From positions 1-64,000 of the forward strand of contig NZ_RFSK01000014.1 in NCBI RefSeq assembly GCF_009923995.1: a stretch of 64,000 bases of DNA, written 5' to 3'. A program made the position numbers and the translations under genes. The number at the start of each line of letters is the position of its first letter. Position 1 is the stretch's first letter. Below the pieces are notes generated by a model, which was not told the origin of the DNA, made no database searches, and saw nothing but the letters and a program-made list of their open reading frames with translations. Positions 1 to 9,335 of this stretch are shown piece after piece. Origin of the DNA: Janthinobacterium sp. Its GTDB lineage: Bacteria; Pseudomonadota; Gammaproteobacteria; Burkholderiales; Burkholderiaceae_D.

Positions 1-92
1 GGCGTGAGCAGCAGCGCCCGGTCGATTGGCGCTGCATAGCGTGGTACCGTGTTCATGATGAGGGTGTCGCGCGTGCCGCCCATGACGCTCAT
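1..92 (-). CDS. phage tail-module protein, N-terminus only
   Basis: The first 30 codons of a gene that continues beyond the left window edge. Its ATG (92-90) overlaps the TGA of the upstream tail protein in an ATGA arrangement, so it is the next gene of the leftward tail operon. The visible residues begin MSVMGGTRDTLIMN and show no recognisable motif. By position after the tail-tip protein it should be another tail-tip or host-specificity component; that is inferred from gene order only. Confidence 0.6.
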   Translation of the reverse strand, partial: MSVMGGTRDTLIMNTVPRYAAPIDRALLLT

Positions 93-1558
93 ACCAGCAC
101 TCCCACGGTGACACGGCCCGTCAGCCAGAAGCGCGACAGCATCACCACCACGCCCGGCATCCCCTCCTGCAGGCCGAAGCGCTCGTCGCGCAGGGTCACA
201 GCCTGTCCCAGTTCCAGCAGCATCATTTCCGGCTCTCCGTCAAATTCATAAATGGTGCGCGGCACGCTGTTCAACGCCAGGCGCCGCGCCGCTTCCGCAT
301 GCGCGTCGGCACGGGTTTTCAGGCAGGTGTCGATCTGCACCGGGTCGTCGCTCAGCCGGTAGCGCGTGCGCACCGCCTCGTCGACCACCGTCTCCGTCAG
401 CCACTCGGTGGCATACAGGTCGGCATGCTCCGGGGGGATGCTGGTCGTCAGGCCAGCCTGCACGGTCCAATTCTTGTCGAAGCCGATTTTCACGGCCGCC
501 ACGACGGGCAGGCACTGCACCGGGTGCAGCGAATGCTCCTTCATCTGGTCCGGGCCGATGTCCACGGGCACGCCGGTGCCCGGCAGCGCGATCTGCACCA
601 GGCGCAGCTGGCCGGCGCGCGACATGATCGCCTGGGCGCCCACGCTGGCCGCCAGTTGCTGGATGGCCAGCGCCTGGTTGCCCCGGTCCGCCAGGTAGAG
701 GCCCACCAACTGCGGGTGCGCCGCGTCGAAGGCGGCCAGATTGGCCAGGTCCAGGTCGTCCAGGGTGAAGCGGTCCGTTTCCTTGCCAAAGCCCGTGGCG
801 ATGCGCTGCACCAGCGGGGCGATGCGTGGCGCGTAGCCAGCGCCCTTATCGCCCTGCACGCTGACGGTGATCACCTGGGCCTGCGGGTTGGTGATGGGCT
901 GGAAGCGCCCGGTGGCGTTGTCGACGGCCACAGCGACCGGCTTGCCATTGGCGCGCACCTCGGCGATGGACTCCACGCTGCCGAGAAAGCCGTATTCCAG
1001 GGTGGCCGGATTGGTCAGCAGCGGCGACACGTTGTGGCATTCGCCAAACGGGATAGGCAGGATGGCGTCCTTGTTGGGCGACGCGCCGCCCAGCTTTGCT
1101 TCCGTGATCTGCGTATTGAGGCGCTGCAGCTTGTCGCGCAGCACCATGGTCAACGACTCGCGGCTGGTACTGACCACGCTGTCGAGGATGCCATCGAAAA
1201 CCAGGCGGAAGTCCGCACGCGGCCAGGATGGGTCGCCGGTCCAGACCTTGATCGCGCGATTGCGCCACACATCGGCCAGCCAGCAGTCGAGTCCGCCATC
1301 CGCATTGTCCAGCTCGATATCGCCGCCGGACAGGCCCGCCTCGCCCGACAGGCTGACCTGTTCGGTGAAAGCCAGGCCGCCGGTGGCCCACGGCATGTAC
1401 TCGATGCTGGCCGGCACGTCGCCCTCCCCCGTGACGTACGGCTTGGAGGAAAGGTAGCGGGTCGTTTCCTGGCCCGCCACGTTGACCTGCGCCTCGATCA
1501 GCACCATACGCGCGGCAGCCGGGTGCTGCAGCCACTCCAAAAACTGCATTTCCGTCAT
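89..1558 (-). CDS. phage tail-tip / distal tail protein
   Basis: A 489-residue protein directly downstream of the tape-measure gene, with an ATGA overlap at its start (ATG at 1558, tape-measure TGA at 1557-1555). In siphoviruses this slot holds distal tail and baseplate-hub proteins that close the tail tube and carry fibres. The sequence is soluble-looking, without signal peptide or membrane segment, and rich in beta-type segments. The function rests on position and general resemblance to tail proteins of beta- and gammaproteobacterial phages; I see no enzymatic motif. Confidence 0.65.
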   Translation of the reverse strand: MTEMQFLEWLQHPAAARMVLIEAQVNVAGQETTRYLSSKPYVTGEGDVPASIEYMPWATGGLAFTEQVSLSGEAGLSGGDIELDNADGGLDCWLADVWRNRAIKVWTGDPSWPRADFRLVFDGILDSVVSTSRESLTMVLRDKLQRLNTQITEAKLGGASPNKDAILPIPFGECHNVSPLLTNPATLEYGFLGSVESIAEVRANGKPVAVAVDNATGRFQPITNPQAQVITVSVQGDKGAGYAPRIAPLVQRIATGFGKETDRFTLDDLDLANLAAFDAAHPQLVGLYLADRGNQALAIQQLAASVGAQAIMSRAGQLRLVQIALPGTGVPVDIGPDQMKEHSLHPVQCLPVVAAVKIGFDKNWTVQAGLTTSIPPEHADLYATEWLTETVVDEAVRTRYRLSDDPVQIDTCLKTRADAHAEAARRLALNSVPRTIYEFDGEPEMMLLELGQAVTLRDERFGLQEGMPGVVVMLSRFWLTGRVTVGVLV

Positions 1559-4500
1559 TTTTCATACTCCGGTTGTTTTGCCCAGGCATATGCCTTGGTG
1601 GATTTGTCGATGCCGGCGACCACGCGATTGGCGGCCTTGTCGTTCGATTCGACGGTGGCGCGGATTGCGGCGCCAGTCTGCTTATCCTGGTCGGCACGCA
1701 AGCCTTTGACCTCCTCGCGCAGGCTCTTGATCTCGACTACCAGGGCATCGGTATTGCCGCCGCCCTGGCTTGGCGCGCCACCGAAATAGCGGCGCATGGC
1801 CGCCGCCGCTGGCGCATCGACCACCACCTCGCCCCGGTGCAGCTCGGCCGCATACCCATCGAACGGCACGCTGGCCAGGCCGCCGGCATGGGAACCGTCG
1901 AACTGCACGCCGAGGCCAGTCGCCGTACCCATCGCCGCATGCAGGTTGGCGATGGCTTGCGCCACCGTCAGCACGCTGTCGTTGATGGTGATCAGGCCCG
2001 ATACCTGCGCCGTCAGGGCATCCAGGCTGGCCTGCTGCACGTCGACCTGCATGCCCGCCCATTTCAGCGCCTCGTCGTTGGCCGCCATCACGCGGGCGTA
2101 ATCGGCCACATACTTGGCATCCGAGGCGTTGACCACCTGCGAGGCAGTCAGGAACGCCTGTTCGGCAGCCGACAGGCCCGACTGCGCCGTCGTGTCGCCG
2201 GCATTCGCTGCCGCCAGGGTCTTCTCGAACTGGGCCCGTGCCTCGGCATACTTCTGCTCCGGCGTCAGCGTCGACTGCGCACCCAGGGCCATGCTGGCGT
2301 TCAGGCCGTTGAGCGTGGTCACCCACGACTTCGACTTGTCCAGCGCCGTCTTGGCCGCCGCCGATTCCGTGTCGTAGGCCTTGGCCAGTGCATCCTTGGC
2401 CGATACCACGGCCTTGGCTGCCTGCACCTGGTCGAACAGTGCACGGTTGACGTCGGCGATGCCGGCGCGCTGGATGGCCAGCAGCTGCGTTTCGCTTTTC
2501 GTCAATTCATTCAGCTGTTGCTGCAGGTCGCGCCGCTCGCTGGCGATTTCACTGGCTGTTTTCTCAACGGCAACAAAATCACCAGTCGCCGCAGCAAGCG
2601 CGGCGGTATATTCAGCATATTTTTTGAATGGTTCAGCCAACGAGATCAGCTGCGCATACATCGCCTGGCCTGCGGCCGTATTCAGGTCCTGCGCCAACAC
2701 CAGGGCCTTGAACTGCTCGACCGTGGTCACGCCCGACTGCCCCAGCTTGCCCATGGCGTCGTTCACCGATTTGGTAATCGGCGCCATGCGCTCGGCCTCG
2801 GTCAGGAAGTTCTCGACGAAGAAGCCGGTACCGCTGGTCAGCTTGTCGAGACCGCCGGCCGCAGCGATCAGGCTTTCGCTGAGGGCCACCGCGCCCAGGC
2901 CGGTGGTGTTGAACGACTTGCCCAACACGACCAGCACGTCGGACACCTGCATGTAATCGTTGGTGACGCGCACCAACGTCTCCAGGTAGCCCTCGCCCAC
3001 CGCCTGATACTGCTGCAGGCCGGCCACACCAAACTTGGCCATGTCGTCGCCCAGCTTGGAAAAGGCCGTTTCCAGGGCTTTTTGCTGTTCCTCGCCAGTC
3101 AAATCCTTCAGGCTGATCTTGCCCAGGTCGACCACAAAGGTATTGAGCTTGGCGTTGAAGGCTTCGCCGCCCAGGCCCAGCACGCCGGCCGCGCTGCGGA
3201 TGGTGTCGCCCATGCTGCTGATGATCATGCTGAACTGCTGATTCATTTCATCCGACAGCGCGGTGGTCTCGGTGCTATTTTTGCTGCTGTACGAAATACC
3301 AAACGCCTTTTTTGTTTTGTTGACGTCGGCGTAGGCCTGGGCAGTGAAGCCAACGGCATCTACATTGCCAAGCGACGTTGCCTTGCCGGTAATACCCTGG
3401 TCGAGTATCGACGTCTTGGTATTGAATAGTTTCGATACGACAGACCCGATCAACGCGCCTGCAATCGTGCCGGCAATGGTACCTACTGGCCCGAACACCG
3501 AACCCAGGCCGCCGCCAATCGACGCACCGCCGGCGGCGCCAAGTAACGTACCGACCGTGCCGCCAAGCACATTCGTGCCTGTCTGCACGCCAGCAGCGGC
3601 ACCACCGCCTTCGGCAACCACACCGGAGCGCGCCAAAAGTCCGGCCAGGTTGCCGATGCCGGCCACCATCTGCTTGAGGGATGAATCCATCGAAATGGTG
3701 TGCGCCAGGCCAAGACCGCTGTTTTTCTCCATGATGGCCAGCGAGTGGGCAATCGATTCCGATTTTGCGGACGAGTCGCCCAGCACCGTGCCGGTGCCCG
3801 TGGCAGCCTGACGGTCCTTGGCTGTCGTGTCCGATCCGCCGCTGACGCCGCCGATGGCGACGCCGAGCCCGGCAACAATTGCCGCCATGGCCGCCATTCG
3901 GGCAAAGGCCGAGTAAGGATCGCCCTCCCCTTGCGTCAGCACGGCATTAATACCCTTGACGACCGTCAATGCCACTTCCGCCGCATGCATTACCTGCGAG
4001 GCAGCCGCCATAGCCTGGTAGCCTTTTGATCCCTCGCTGAAAAAGCCTTGAGCCGCCGTGGTCATATCCGCGTACGACTTCAGTTGCGCAGTGGTGCCGG
4101 ACAGGTGCGCCTGGTTAATAGCATCGATCTTGTCTGGATTGTCGTCGCTCAGTTTCTTAGCCTCGCGCAGCTCTTTCTGCGCACGCAATTGCCCTGCGAC
4201 ACCTTCGCTATAGGCCTTGAACATTTGGCCGATTGCCTTACCTCCACTGCCGAATGCCGTGGACAGGCTGTCAGCAATAGACTTCCCAGCGCGGTCCCAG
4301 TCCTTGATGGCTTGGTTGGCGAGGTTTTCCATGTGCTTTGCGTCGCTTTGCGCGTCCAGCCCTTGCGCCAGACGCGCGCGCGCAGTGCGCTGGTCCTCCA
4401 GATACTTCAAGATGGCAGGCGCCTGCGCCAGCTCCGCGTCCGTCGCACCTGCTGCGGCTTGGCCGGCCATGAACTGCTTCTGGTATGCGATGGCCAGGTC

Positions 4501-7119
4501 CAGCTGCGCTACCGCCTCGCGCTCGATTGAGCCGCGCGAGACTTCGCGGCCACGATTTGCCTCCTCGATCTTTTGCGCTTCCTGGCTCAGGCCGGAAATG
4601 TATTTATTAATGGCTGCATCAGATGCCTCGCCGATGGCCTCCTTGCGCAGCATTTCTTCTGCGTTGAGCAACTGGATCGCCCTATCCGATTGCGCCTCGG
4701 CAGCCGCGCGCTTGCCGATCAGGTCATTGATCTGCTTGGCATGTTTTGCAGCCTCAGCTTCCGTTGCACTGTGATGCGCGCGCAAAGCGGCAATCTGTAC
4801 CGTGTAGCCGCCAATTTCCTCGGCGGCGGTAGCTTTTGCATAATCGCGCTTATTTTTAAAATATTCCTCATCGCCCAAACGACCGGCGTTGTGGAACATC
4901 TCGTTATATTTGGCCAGTTGGTCAATCATGGCCTTTTCGGCATTGACATCATCCTGGACGCGCGCCAAGCGATCCGCCATTTCGGTGTTCTCGACCTGAT
5001 TGACCTTCGTTGCGGTGGGCTTTTTGGAGAATTCCTTGATGGTGGCAAAGCGGCGCGCCTCGATGGCTTCCGGCGTGATCATCGCTTGAATAAGCGGATC
5101 ATTCGATTTCAAATCGATGAGCCCTTGCTCAGTCCTCCGATTTTTCTCCAGTTCGACATTCAGCCGTCCAAGCGACTCCTCTTTGCGCTTATCGTCAGCG
5201 GCTTGCATACGTTGCATGTCATGCATCAGAGCCGATTTTTTCTGCTGCTCATCGCCCTGCGCAATAGCTTGCGCTTCGGCAATATTCAGTTTTTCAACAG
5301 CTGCCGTTAATCCCAGGACAATTTTAGTGCGCGTCGCATCCATTTCTGGCGAGATGGTTCCCGGCGCCCGGCCAAGGCGAACATTGCTTTCTTCCAGTTG
5401 CTGGTCGAAGTGACTCAGGCGGAAACTGTAAGCGTCCACATCCTTGGCTAATGAACCTTTCTTGGCGAAGTCACCGATTGCGGACATAGCCTCACCAATA
5501 GCCTCGGTGACACCATGCCAAGCGGTTGCCACCGATCCAAGATTTTTTACCATCTTCTCAGCACCGTCTTTTGTTGCCTTTGCAAATTCTTCTGTTGCCA
5601 AAGCGGATGCTGCCTTTTGCTCCCCTTCTTTTTCCAAGGCGCGAATATGCGCAAATACTTCGATGGTCAAAAAGTGATAAGTGTCGTCAAGCTTCAGTGC
5701 AGCACGAGTAATTGCTTCCGTCGAGCGGGCACCATTGCCCGTCATTTGCACAGCCAGCGACTCAAATTCTGCAATGGTCTTTTTAATGGAACTGCTCCCG
5801 GCATGCTCAAGTGCAATGACGGCATCGGAGATATAGGCAATCTGGTCTCCGGTAAATTTACCGGTACCAGCCAGCTCAGTGACGACCTTTTTTGCTTCGC
5901 GAATACTTCCGCCAGCCTCGGTCGCCGCATGCGCCATCTCATTCAGCCTATCGCTCGTCACGCCGGCATAGTTGTTGGTCGAGATCAGGGCATTGTTCAT
6001 TTCGCGCTGCTCGCTGGCACCTTTAATCATCGCGTAGGCAACCGTGCCAAGTGCGCCAGCAAAGGTCAGCGCAGCCAAGCCGGCGGCGCTGAACAGGAGG
6101 CCTGCAGCGCCGGTCTGCTCACCTAGCACCATCATCGACCCGCCGAAACGCTGGAATTGCCCCTGGCTCAGCTCATGGGCGAGCACCAGCAGTTCGCGCT
6201 TAGCGCTCGCCGATTGAAAACTCAGGCCCTCCATGTGGCCGCCCGCCGACTTCGCGCCGGCGCCCGCCTCGGCCAGCTTATTGATCAGCGGTGAAGCGGC
6301 TTCGGATACACCCAACTGGGCGGCACGGTAGATCTGTAGCTGCTGGGTCGTCATGCCTAGCGTGGCAACCTGGTCTTGCAGGCTTTTGATAAAGCGATCA
6401 CCTGCCTGGGCGGCGCGGTCCTGCGCACCGGCAGCATCGCGAGCAGCCCGCTCTTCGCGGTGCATCGCATCGATGCTATTGCCCAGGGCTGCCGCCTTGG
6501 TCTGAGCTGCGCTGCCCAAGCCCAATTCGGCGGCGCGATAGCGCTCCAGTTCGCCGCGCGCCATGCCGAAAGTGTCGATCTCGCGCTGCAGCTCAAGCAA
6601 CATTCGGTGGTTGGACTCTTCCAGAGTGCGCGCAGCGTCGGCGGCCTGCCGCATGATGCGGGTCGTGTCGGCCATCGCACCGTTGTAGTCAGCCTGCTTC
6701 TTCCAGGTGCGTTCAGCTGCGTTACCGAGACCATCAATTCCAGCGGCGGCCGCCTCGCTGCTACGCCAGACTCCCATCGACGAACCCATGAACCCGTCGA
6801 GCGTGTTGCTGCCGCCGAGGAAGACAGTGCGAATGCGGGTGGCGGTAGCGCCCATCGCGTCGATAGAAGCGGTCGCAGCATCCACCTTTTGGACCACGCG
6901 CGCGCCTGCCTCGCCCACAGCATCGACAGCGGCTGCGCCTTCCGTAGTTTTGCCCTTGGCGTCCGCGCTCGCCTTGCCAAGTTTGTCTATGGCCGTCGTC
7001 GCGCTGTCGACCTTCTTCTCGACACTCTCACTGGCGGCGCCGAGGCGATCCATGGCCTGGGCGCCCTGCTCCAGTTGGCGCGTGTCAATCGAAAGGCCAA
7101 GCTCGGCGATATCAGGCAT
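1555..7119 (-). CDS. phage tail tape measure protein
   Basis: At 1854 residues this is the largest gene of the window, the usual signature of the tape measure. It fixes tail length during assembly and is thought to be extruded with the DNA. The sequence is Ala/Lys/Gln/Glu-rich and mainly helical, with long heptad-like stretches (about residues 1-300 and 600-950), a hydrophobic Gly/Ala segment near residues 330-370, another Gly-rich hydrophobic segment near 1050-1250, and a coiled C-terminal part. The common rule of about 0.15 nm per residue would give a long flexible tail of roughly 270 nm (inference). It starts at ATG 7119, overlapping the TAA of the tail chaperone GT frame by one base (TAATG). 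Confidence 0.93.
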   Translation of the reverse strand: MPDIAELGLSIDTRQLEQGAQAMDRLGAASESVEKKVDSATTAIDKLGKASADAKGKTTEGAAAVDAVGEAGARVVQKVDAATASIDAMGATATRIRTVFLGGSNTLDGFMGSSMGVWRSSEAAAAGIDGLGNAAERTWKKQADYNGAMADTTRIMRQAADAARTLEESNHRMLLELQREIDTFGMARGELERYRAAELGLGSAAQTKAAALGNSIDAMHREERAARDAAGAQDRAAQAGDRFIKSLQDQVATLGMTTQQLQIYRAAQLGVSEAASPLINKLAEAGAGAKSAGGHMEGLSFQSASAKRELLVLAHELSQGQFQRFGGSMMVLGEQTGAAGLLFSAAGLAALTFAGALGTVAYAMIKGASEQREMNNALISTNNYAGVTSDRLNEMAHAATEAGGSIREAKKVVTELAGTGKFTGDQIAYISDAVIALEHAGSSSIKKTIAEFESLAVQMTGNGARSTEAITRAALKLDDTYHFLTIEVFAHIRALEKEGEQKAASALATEEFAKATKDGAEKMVKNLGSVATAWHGVTEAIGEAMSAIGDFAKKGSLAKDVDAYSFRLSHFDQQLEESNVRLGRAPGTISPEMDATRTKIVLGLTAAVEKLNIAEAQAIAQGDEQQKKSALMHDMQRMQAADDKRKEESLGRLNVELEKNRRTEQGLIDLKSNDPLIQAMITPEAIEARRFATIKEFSKKPTATKVNQVENTEMADRLARVQDDVNAEKAMIDQLAKYNEMFHNAGRLGDEEYFKNKRDYAKATAAEEIGGYTVQIAALRAHHSATEAEAAKHAKQINDLIGKRAAAEAQSDRAIQLLNAEEMLRKEAIGEASDAAINKYISGLSQEAQKIEEANRGREVSRGSIEREAVAQLDLAIAYQKQFMAGQAAAGATDAELAQAPAILKYLEDQRTARARLAQGLDAQSDAKHMENLANQAIKDWDRAGKSIADSLSTAFGSGGKAIGQMFKAYSEGVAGQLRAQKELREAKKLSDDNPDKIDAINQAHLSGTTAQLKSYADMTTAAQGFFSEGSKGYQAMAAASQVMHAAEVALTVVKGINAVLTQGEGDPYSAFARMAAMAAIVAGLGVAIGGVSGGSDTTAKDRQAATGTGTVLGDSSAKSESIAHSLAIMEKNSGLGLAHTISMDSSLKQMVAGIGNLAGLLARSGVVAEGGGAAAGVQTGTNVLGGTVGTLLGAAGGASIGGGLGSVFGPVGTIAGTIAGALIGSVVSKLFNTKTSILDQGITGKATSLGNVDAVGFTAQAYADVNKTKKAFGISYSSKNSTETTALSDEMNQQFSMIISSMGDTIRSAAGVLGLGGEAFNAKLNTFVVDLGKISLKDLTGEEQQKALETAFSKLGDDMAKFGVAGLQQYQAVGEGYLETLVRVTNDYMQVSDVLVVLGKSFNTTGLGAVALSESLIAAAGGLDKLTSGTGFFVENFLTEAERMAPITKSVNDAMGKLGQSGVTTVEQFKALVLAQDLNTAAGQAMYAQLISLAEPFKKYAEYTAALAAATGDFVAVEKTASEIASERRDLQQQLNELTKSETQLLAIQRAGIADVNRALFDQVQAAKAVVSAKDALAKAYDTESAAAKTALDKSKSWVTTLNGLNASMALGAQSTLTPEQKYAEARAQFEKTLAAANAGDTTAQSGLSAAEQAFLTASQVVNASDAKYVADYARVMAANDEALKWAGMQVDVQQASLDALTAQVSGLITINDSVLTVAQAIANLHAAMGTATGLGVQFDGSHAGGLASVPFDGYAAELHRGEVVVDAPAAAAMRRYFGGAPSQGGGNTDALVVEIKSLREEVKGLRADQDKQTGAAIRATVESNDKAANRVVAGIDKSTKAYAWAKQPEYEK

Positions 7120-7475
7120 TATTTTTCCTTCTTGTTTTGGTGATAAATAAACAGCGCATCGAGGCGATCGATCACGCCCTCTTCGAACGGATCGAAGCGG
7201 ACACCGTGGCGCGCCTGCCAGGCTAGTATTTCAGCGCTGGTGAGCGCGTTCACGGCCATACCGCACTGGCGCTTCTGGTTTATCTGGGTGAACCAGGTCC
7301 AGATGTAGGCCAGCTCGGGCGGCAGCTGCGGCACCGCTGGCGCCTCGGGCGCCCGGTAAAGCGGGTTTTGCCGGGCCGTATCCAGGTGGTCGCCCTTGGC
7401 ATTGCCATCGCCTGCCGCTGCCGCACGATCAAACAAGTGATCGGCGTACAGCAGCAGGGCCTGGGTTAGACCTTC
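7119..7475 (-). CDS. tail assembly chaperone, GT (frameshift) part
   Basis: Downstream half of a lambda G/GT-type chaperone pair. The frame is open from the slippery heptamer at 7481-7475 to the TAA at 7121-7119 and lies exactly -1 relative to the upstream G gene. Slippage would give a G-T fusion of about 271 residues: 153 from G plus 118 from this frame. There is no ATG and no good ribosome site at the head of the frame (the only start-like codon, TTG at 7436, lacks one), which argues for production by frameshift. In lambda the T part binds the tail tube protein while G binds the tape measure; the gene order here (tube, G, GT, tape measure) is the same. Confidence 0.85.
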   Translation of the reverse strand, partial: EGLTQALLLYADHLFDRAAAAGDGNAKGDHLDTARQNPLYRAPEAPAVPQLPPELAYIWTWFTQINQKRQCGMAVNALTSAEILAWQARHGVRFDPFEEGVIDRLDALFIYHQNKKEK

Positions 7476-7933
7476 AAAAAATTGGCGTCGTTTTCCAGGG
7501 CGGCCGTAACACGGTCCTGCCAGGTCGGGTATTTGTCGAACGCCGTGGCGATCAGGCCCTTGTCGAACGGCACGACGGCGCCGTTGCTGGTGAAGCCGTA
7601 CCAGTCGACGGCCACGGCCAGCGCCAGGCGCTTCTGGTTGTCATCGATGACGTGCACCAGCTGATCCGCACCTTCGTCCGTCGAGGCATCGATGGCGGTC
7701 TTGCGCTTGGCCGACTTCTTGTAGCCTTCGGCGCGCACGGCGTGGCTTTCCTTGCGGTACTCGTCGGAGTTCTTGCCGACGATGCGGATACCGGCCACAG
7801 GCTCGCCGTCGGCGTCGAAGATCACGGGCACGTCGAAGGTCACGCGCGCGGCTGGCGCGGACAGGTTGGCGATATCGAAACCGACGACTGCCAAGGCTTG
7901 AGCGGCGTTCAGGGATGTTTGGGTGGTGTTCAT
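7466..7933 (-). CDS. tail assembly chaperone, G part
   Basis: A 155-residue protein from ATG 7933 to TAA 7468-7466. A longer reading to 8179 would run back into the tail-tube gene and has no ribosome site, so the start at 7933, after the tube-gene terminator, is preferred. Size, position between tail tube and tape measure, and the slippery heptamer three codons before its stop identify it as the G-type tail assembly chaperone. These proteins coat the tape measure before tube polymerisation and are absent from the virion. Sequence resemblance to any named family is low, as is usual for this group. Confidence 0.85.
   Translation of the reverse strand: MNTTQTSLNAAQALAVVGFDIANLSAPAARVTFDVPVIFDADGEPVAGIRIVGKNSDEYRKESHAVRAEGYKKSAKRKTAIDASTDEGADQLVHVIDDNQKRLALAVAVDWYGFTSNGAVVPFDKGLIATAFDKYPTWQDRVTAALENDANFLKV
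7475..7481 (-). promoter_or_regulatory. programmed -1 ribosomal frameshift site
   Basis: On the minus strand the end of the G gene reads AAT TTT TTG AAG GTC TAA. The heptamer T-TTT-TTG fits the X-XXY-YYZ slippery rule in the zero frame and sits three codons before the stop. The -1 frame is then open through the whole downstream T frame, so the arrangement works like the lambda G/GT switch (which uses GGGAAAG). No strong pseudoknot is obvious downstream. Confidence 0.85.
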
Positions 7934-8031
7934 GGGTAATGCCTTTCGTGGGGTGGAGATATGTGCCCGTGCCGGCCGCCGCGCCCACGAAGGCGACAGC
8001 GACCGGTCGGTGCTGGGGTGGCGCTTGCGCC

Positions 8032-8059
8032 AAAAAGAAAGCCCGGCGCGCGGCCGGGC
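8032..8059 (-). terminator. rho-independent terminator after tail tube gene
   Basis: On the minus strand a GCCCGG / CCGGGC hairpin (8059-8041, 7-base loop) is followed by a T-rich run (8040-8032). It lies between the tail tube stop (8067) and the tail chaperone start (7933). A partial terminator here would keep tube protein in excess over the chaperone and tape measure. Confidence 0.75.
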
Positions 8060-8066
8060 GGGAGGG

Positions 8067-9269
8067 TTACAGGCTGGTGTCTTGAAACGCCACGGTCGTC
8101 GCCTCGTGCTGCGCGTCGGCGCCCTGATAGCGCAGGATGTCGAACGCGCAGGTGACGATCTTGTTTTTCTCGCCATCATCGACTTTCGCCGAAGTGATCT
8201 TGATGCGGCCCATGGCGATCGTCATAACCTCGGCCAACGGCGCCGTGCTGGCCGCCATGGCATAGGCCAGCGACAGTTCGACTTCCTGTTTGAAGTAGTC
8301 AATGTATGCCGAGTCCTGCATCAACACCGTGAACTGGCCACTGCCCAGCACCTTGCCGCGCGAGGCGGCCGTAGCGAACTTGGAGCCGATCACGGGATCG
8401 ATCTTGACTTGGCCATCCAGCGACAGCGACATGCCGGTGCAGATCTGCGACGGGATGCCCCCAACCGACAGCATTGCGGTGGCGCCGGAGAACTTGCCGG
8501 TACCGGGCGTGGACGCTGGCGCCGCGAAATACGCCGCCGGCGTGGTCGGGCCTTCCAGCTTGCCCATCAGGGTAAAGTCCATGCTCGTGATGCCGTTCGG
8601 CTGAACGGCGATATCGACCTTGCTCACCAGCTGGTCGATGAAGCAACGATTCACGGCGATGCCCGGATCCTGCACTTCTGCGGTGAACCAGTCCGTGGTG
8701 TGCCCGGTCAGCGGCGTGAAGCTGCGCTTGCCGGTTGCGGTCACGGTCACCGGATCGCCTTCTACCTTCACCGTCATGGCGCTGCCATCCATGAACTGCC
8801 CCGTCAGCTTCAGCGCCGTGGCCGAGGTGACGAAGAAGTTCTTGCCGTTGTTGGCCGCGCCAGTGGTCAGAAAGCCGCCGATGCGCACCACTGTGCCGGC
8901 GCGGTGGCCATCAGCCAGCCAGGAGCCAGCGCTGCGCGTCAGGCCCGTTGCACCCGATGCGATGGTATTTTGCGCTGCGGTGGTACCGCCGGCCGTGAAG
9001 TCACGGCGCAGCAGTGCAGCCAGCAGCGCGGCGTAGGTGCCGCAGCTGGCCTCGCCCTTGATGGCGCCGGAAGTACGGAAGTTGCCCAGGCGCGTATCGC
9101 TTTGCTGCTGGCTTGGGTCGATCTCATTGCTCGAGTACTTGTCGGCGTCCGTGTCGAACGTAGCGGTCACGCGCGGATAAAGGCGGCCGGCGGCGGCCAA
9201 GGCCTTCGTGCCTTCCGCTGGTTGCTTGCCAATAACGAGCAGGCTGTCGATGCCGTTTGCAGTGGTCAT
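8067..9269 (-). CDS. phage major tail tube protein
   Basis: A 400-residue protein in the slot between tail terminator and tail chaperones, which is the position of the major tail tube subunit. It is rich in Thr, Ser, Gly and beta-prone segments and lacks membrane segments or catalytic motifs. It is larger than lambda gpV, so it may carry an extra surface domain. A hairpin terminator precedes the gene (9317-9295) and another follows it (8059-8032), consistent with a separately tuned, highly expressed structural gene. Start at ATG 9269. Confidence 0.8.
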   Translation of the reverse strand: MTTANGIDSLLVIGKQPAEGTKALAAAGRLYPRVTATFDTDADKYSSNEIDPSQQQSDTRLGNFRTSGAIKGEASCGTYAALLAALLRRDFTAGGTTAAQNTIASGATGLTRSAGSWLADGHRAGTVVRIGGFLTTGAANNGKNFFVTSATALKLTGQFMDGSAMTVKVEGDPVTVTATGKRSFTPLTGHTTDWFTAEVQDPGIAVNRCFIDQLVSKVDIAVQPNGITSMDFTLMGKLEGPTTPAAYFAAPASTPGTGKFSGATAMLSVGGIPSQICTGMSLSLDGQVKIDPVIGSKFATAASRGKVLGSGQFTVLMQDSAYIDYFKQEVELSLAYAMAASTAPLAEVMTIAMGRIKITSAKVDDGEKNKIVTCAFDILRYQGADAQHEATTVAFQDTSL

Positions 9270-9294
9270 GGTGTGGATTGCCTTTCTTTGGTCG

Positions 9295-9317
9295 AAAAAA
9301 AGACCGCCGAGGCGATC
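9295..9317 (-). terminator. rho-independent terminator
   Basis: Minus-strand hairpin GATCGC-CTCG-GCGGTC (9317-9302) followed by seven T (9301-9295). It lies between the tail terminator gene (stop 9336) and the tail tube start (9269), so it would attenuate transcription from the connector genes into the tube gene, or requires late antitermination to be passed. Confidence 0.75.
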
Positions 9318-9335
9318 TGTGTGGGGTGATGCGGG

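Noticed and set aside
299-1789. Long rightward frame (496 codons) across the tail-tip gene
   Set aside because: Antisense shadow of the G+C-rich tail-tip and tape-measure genes: Arg/His/Gln/Gly-rich composition and no ribosome site.
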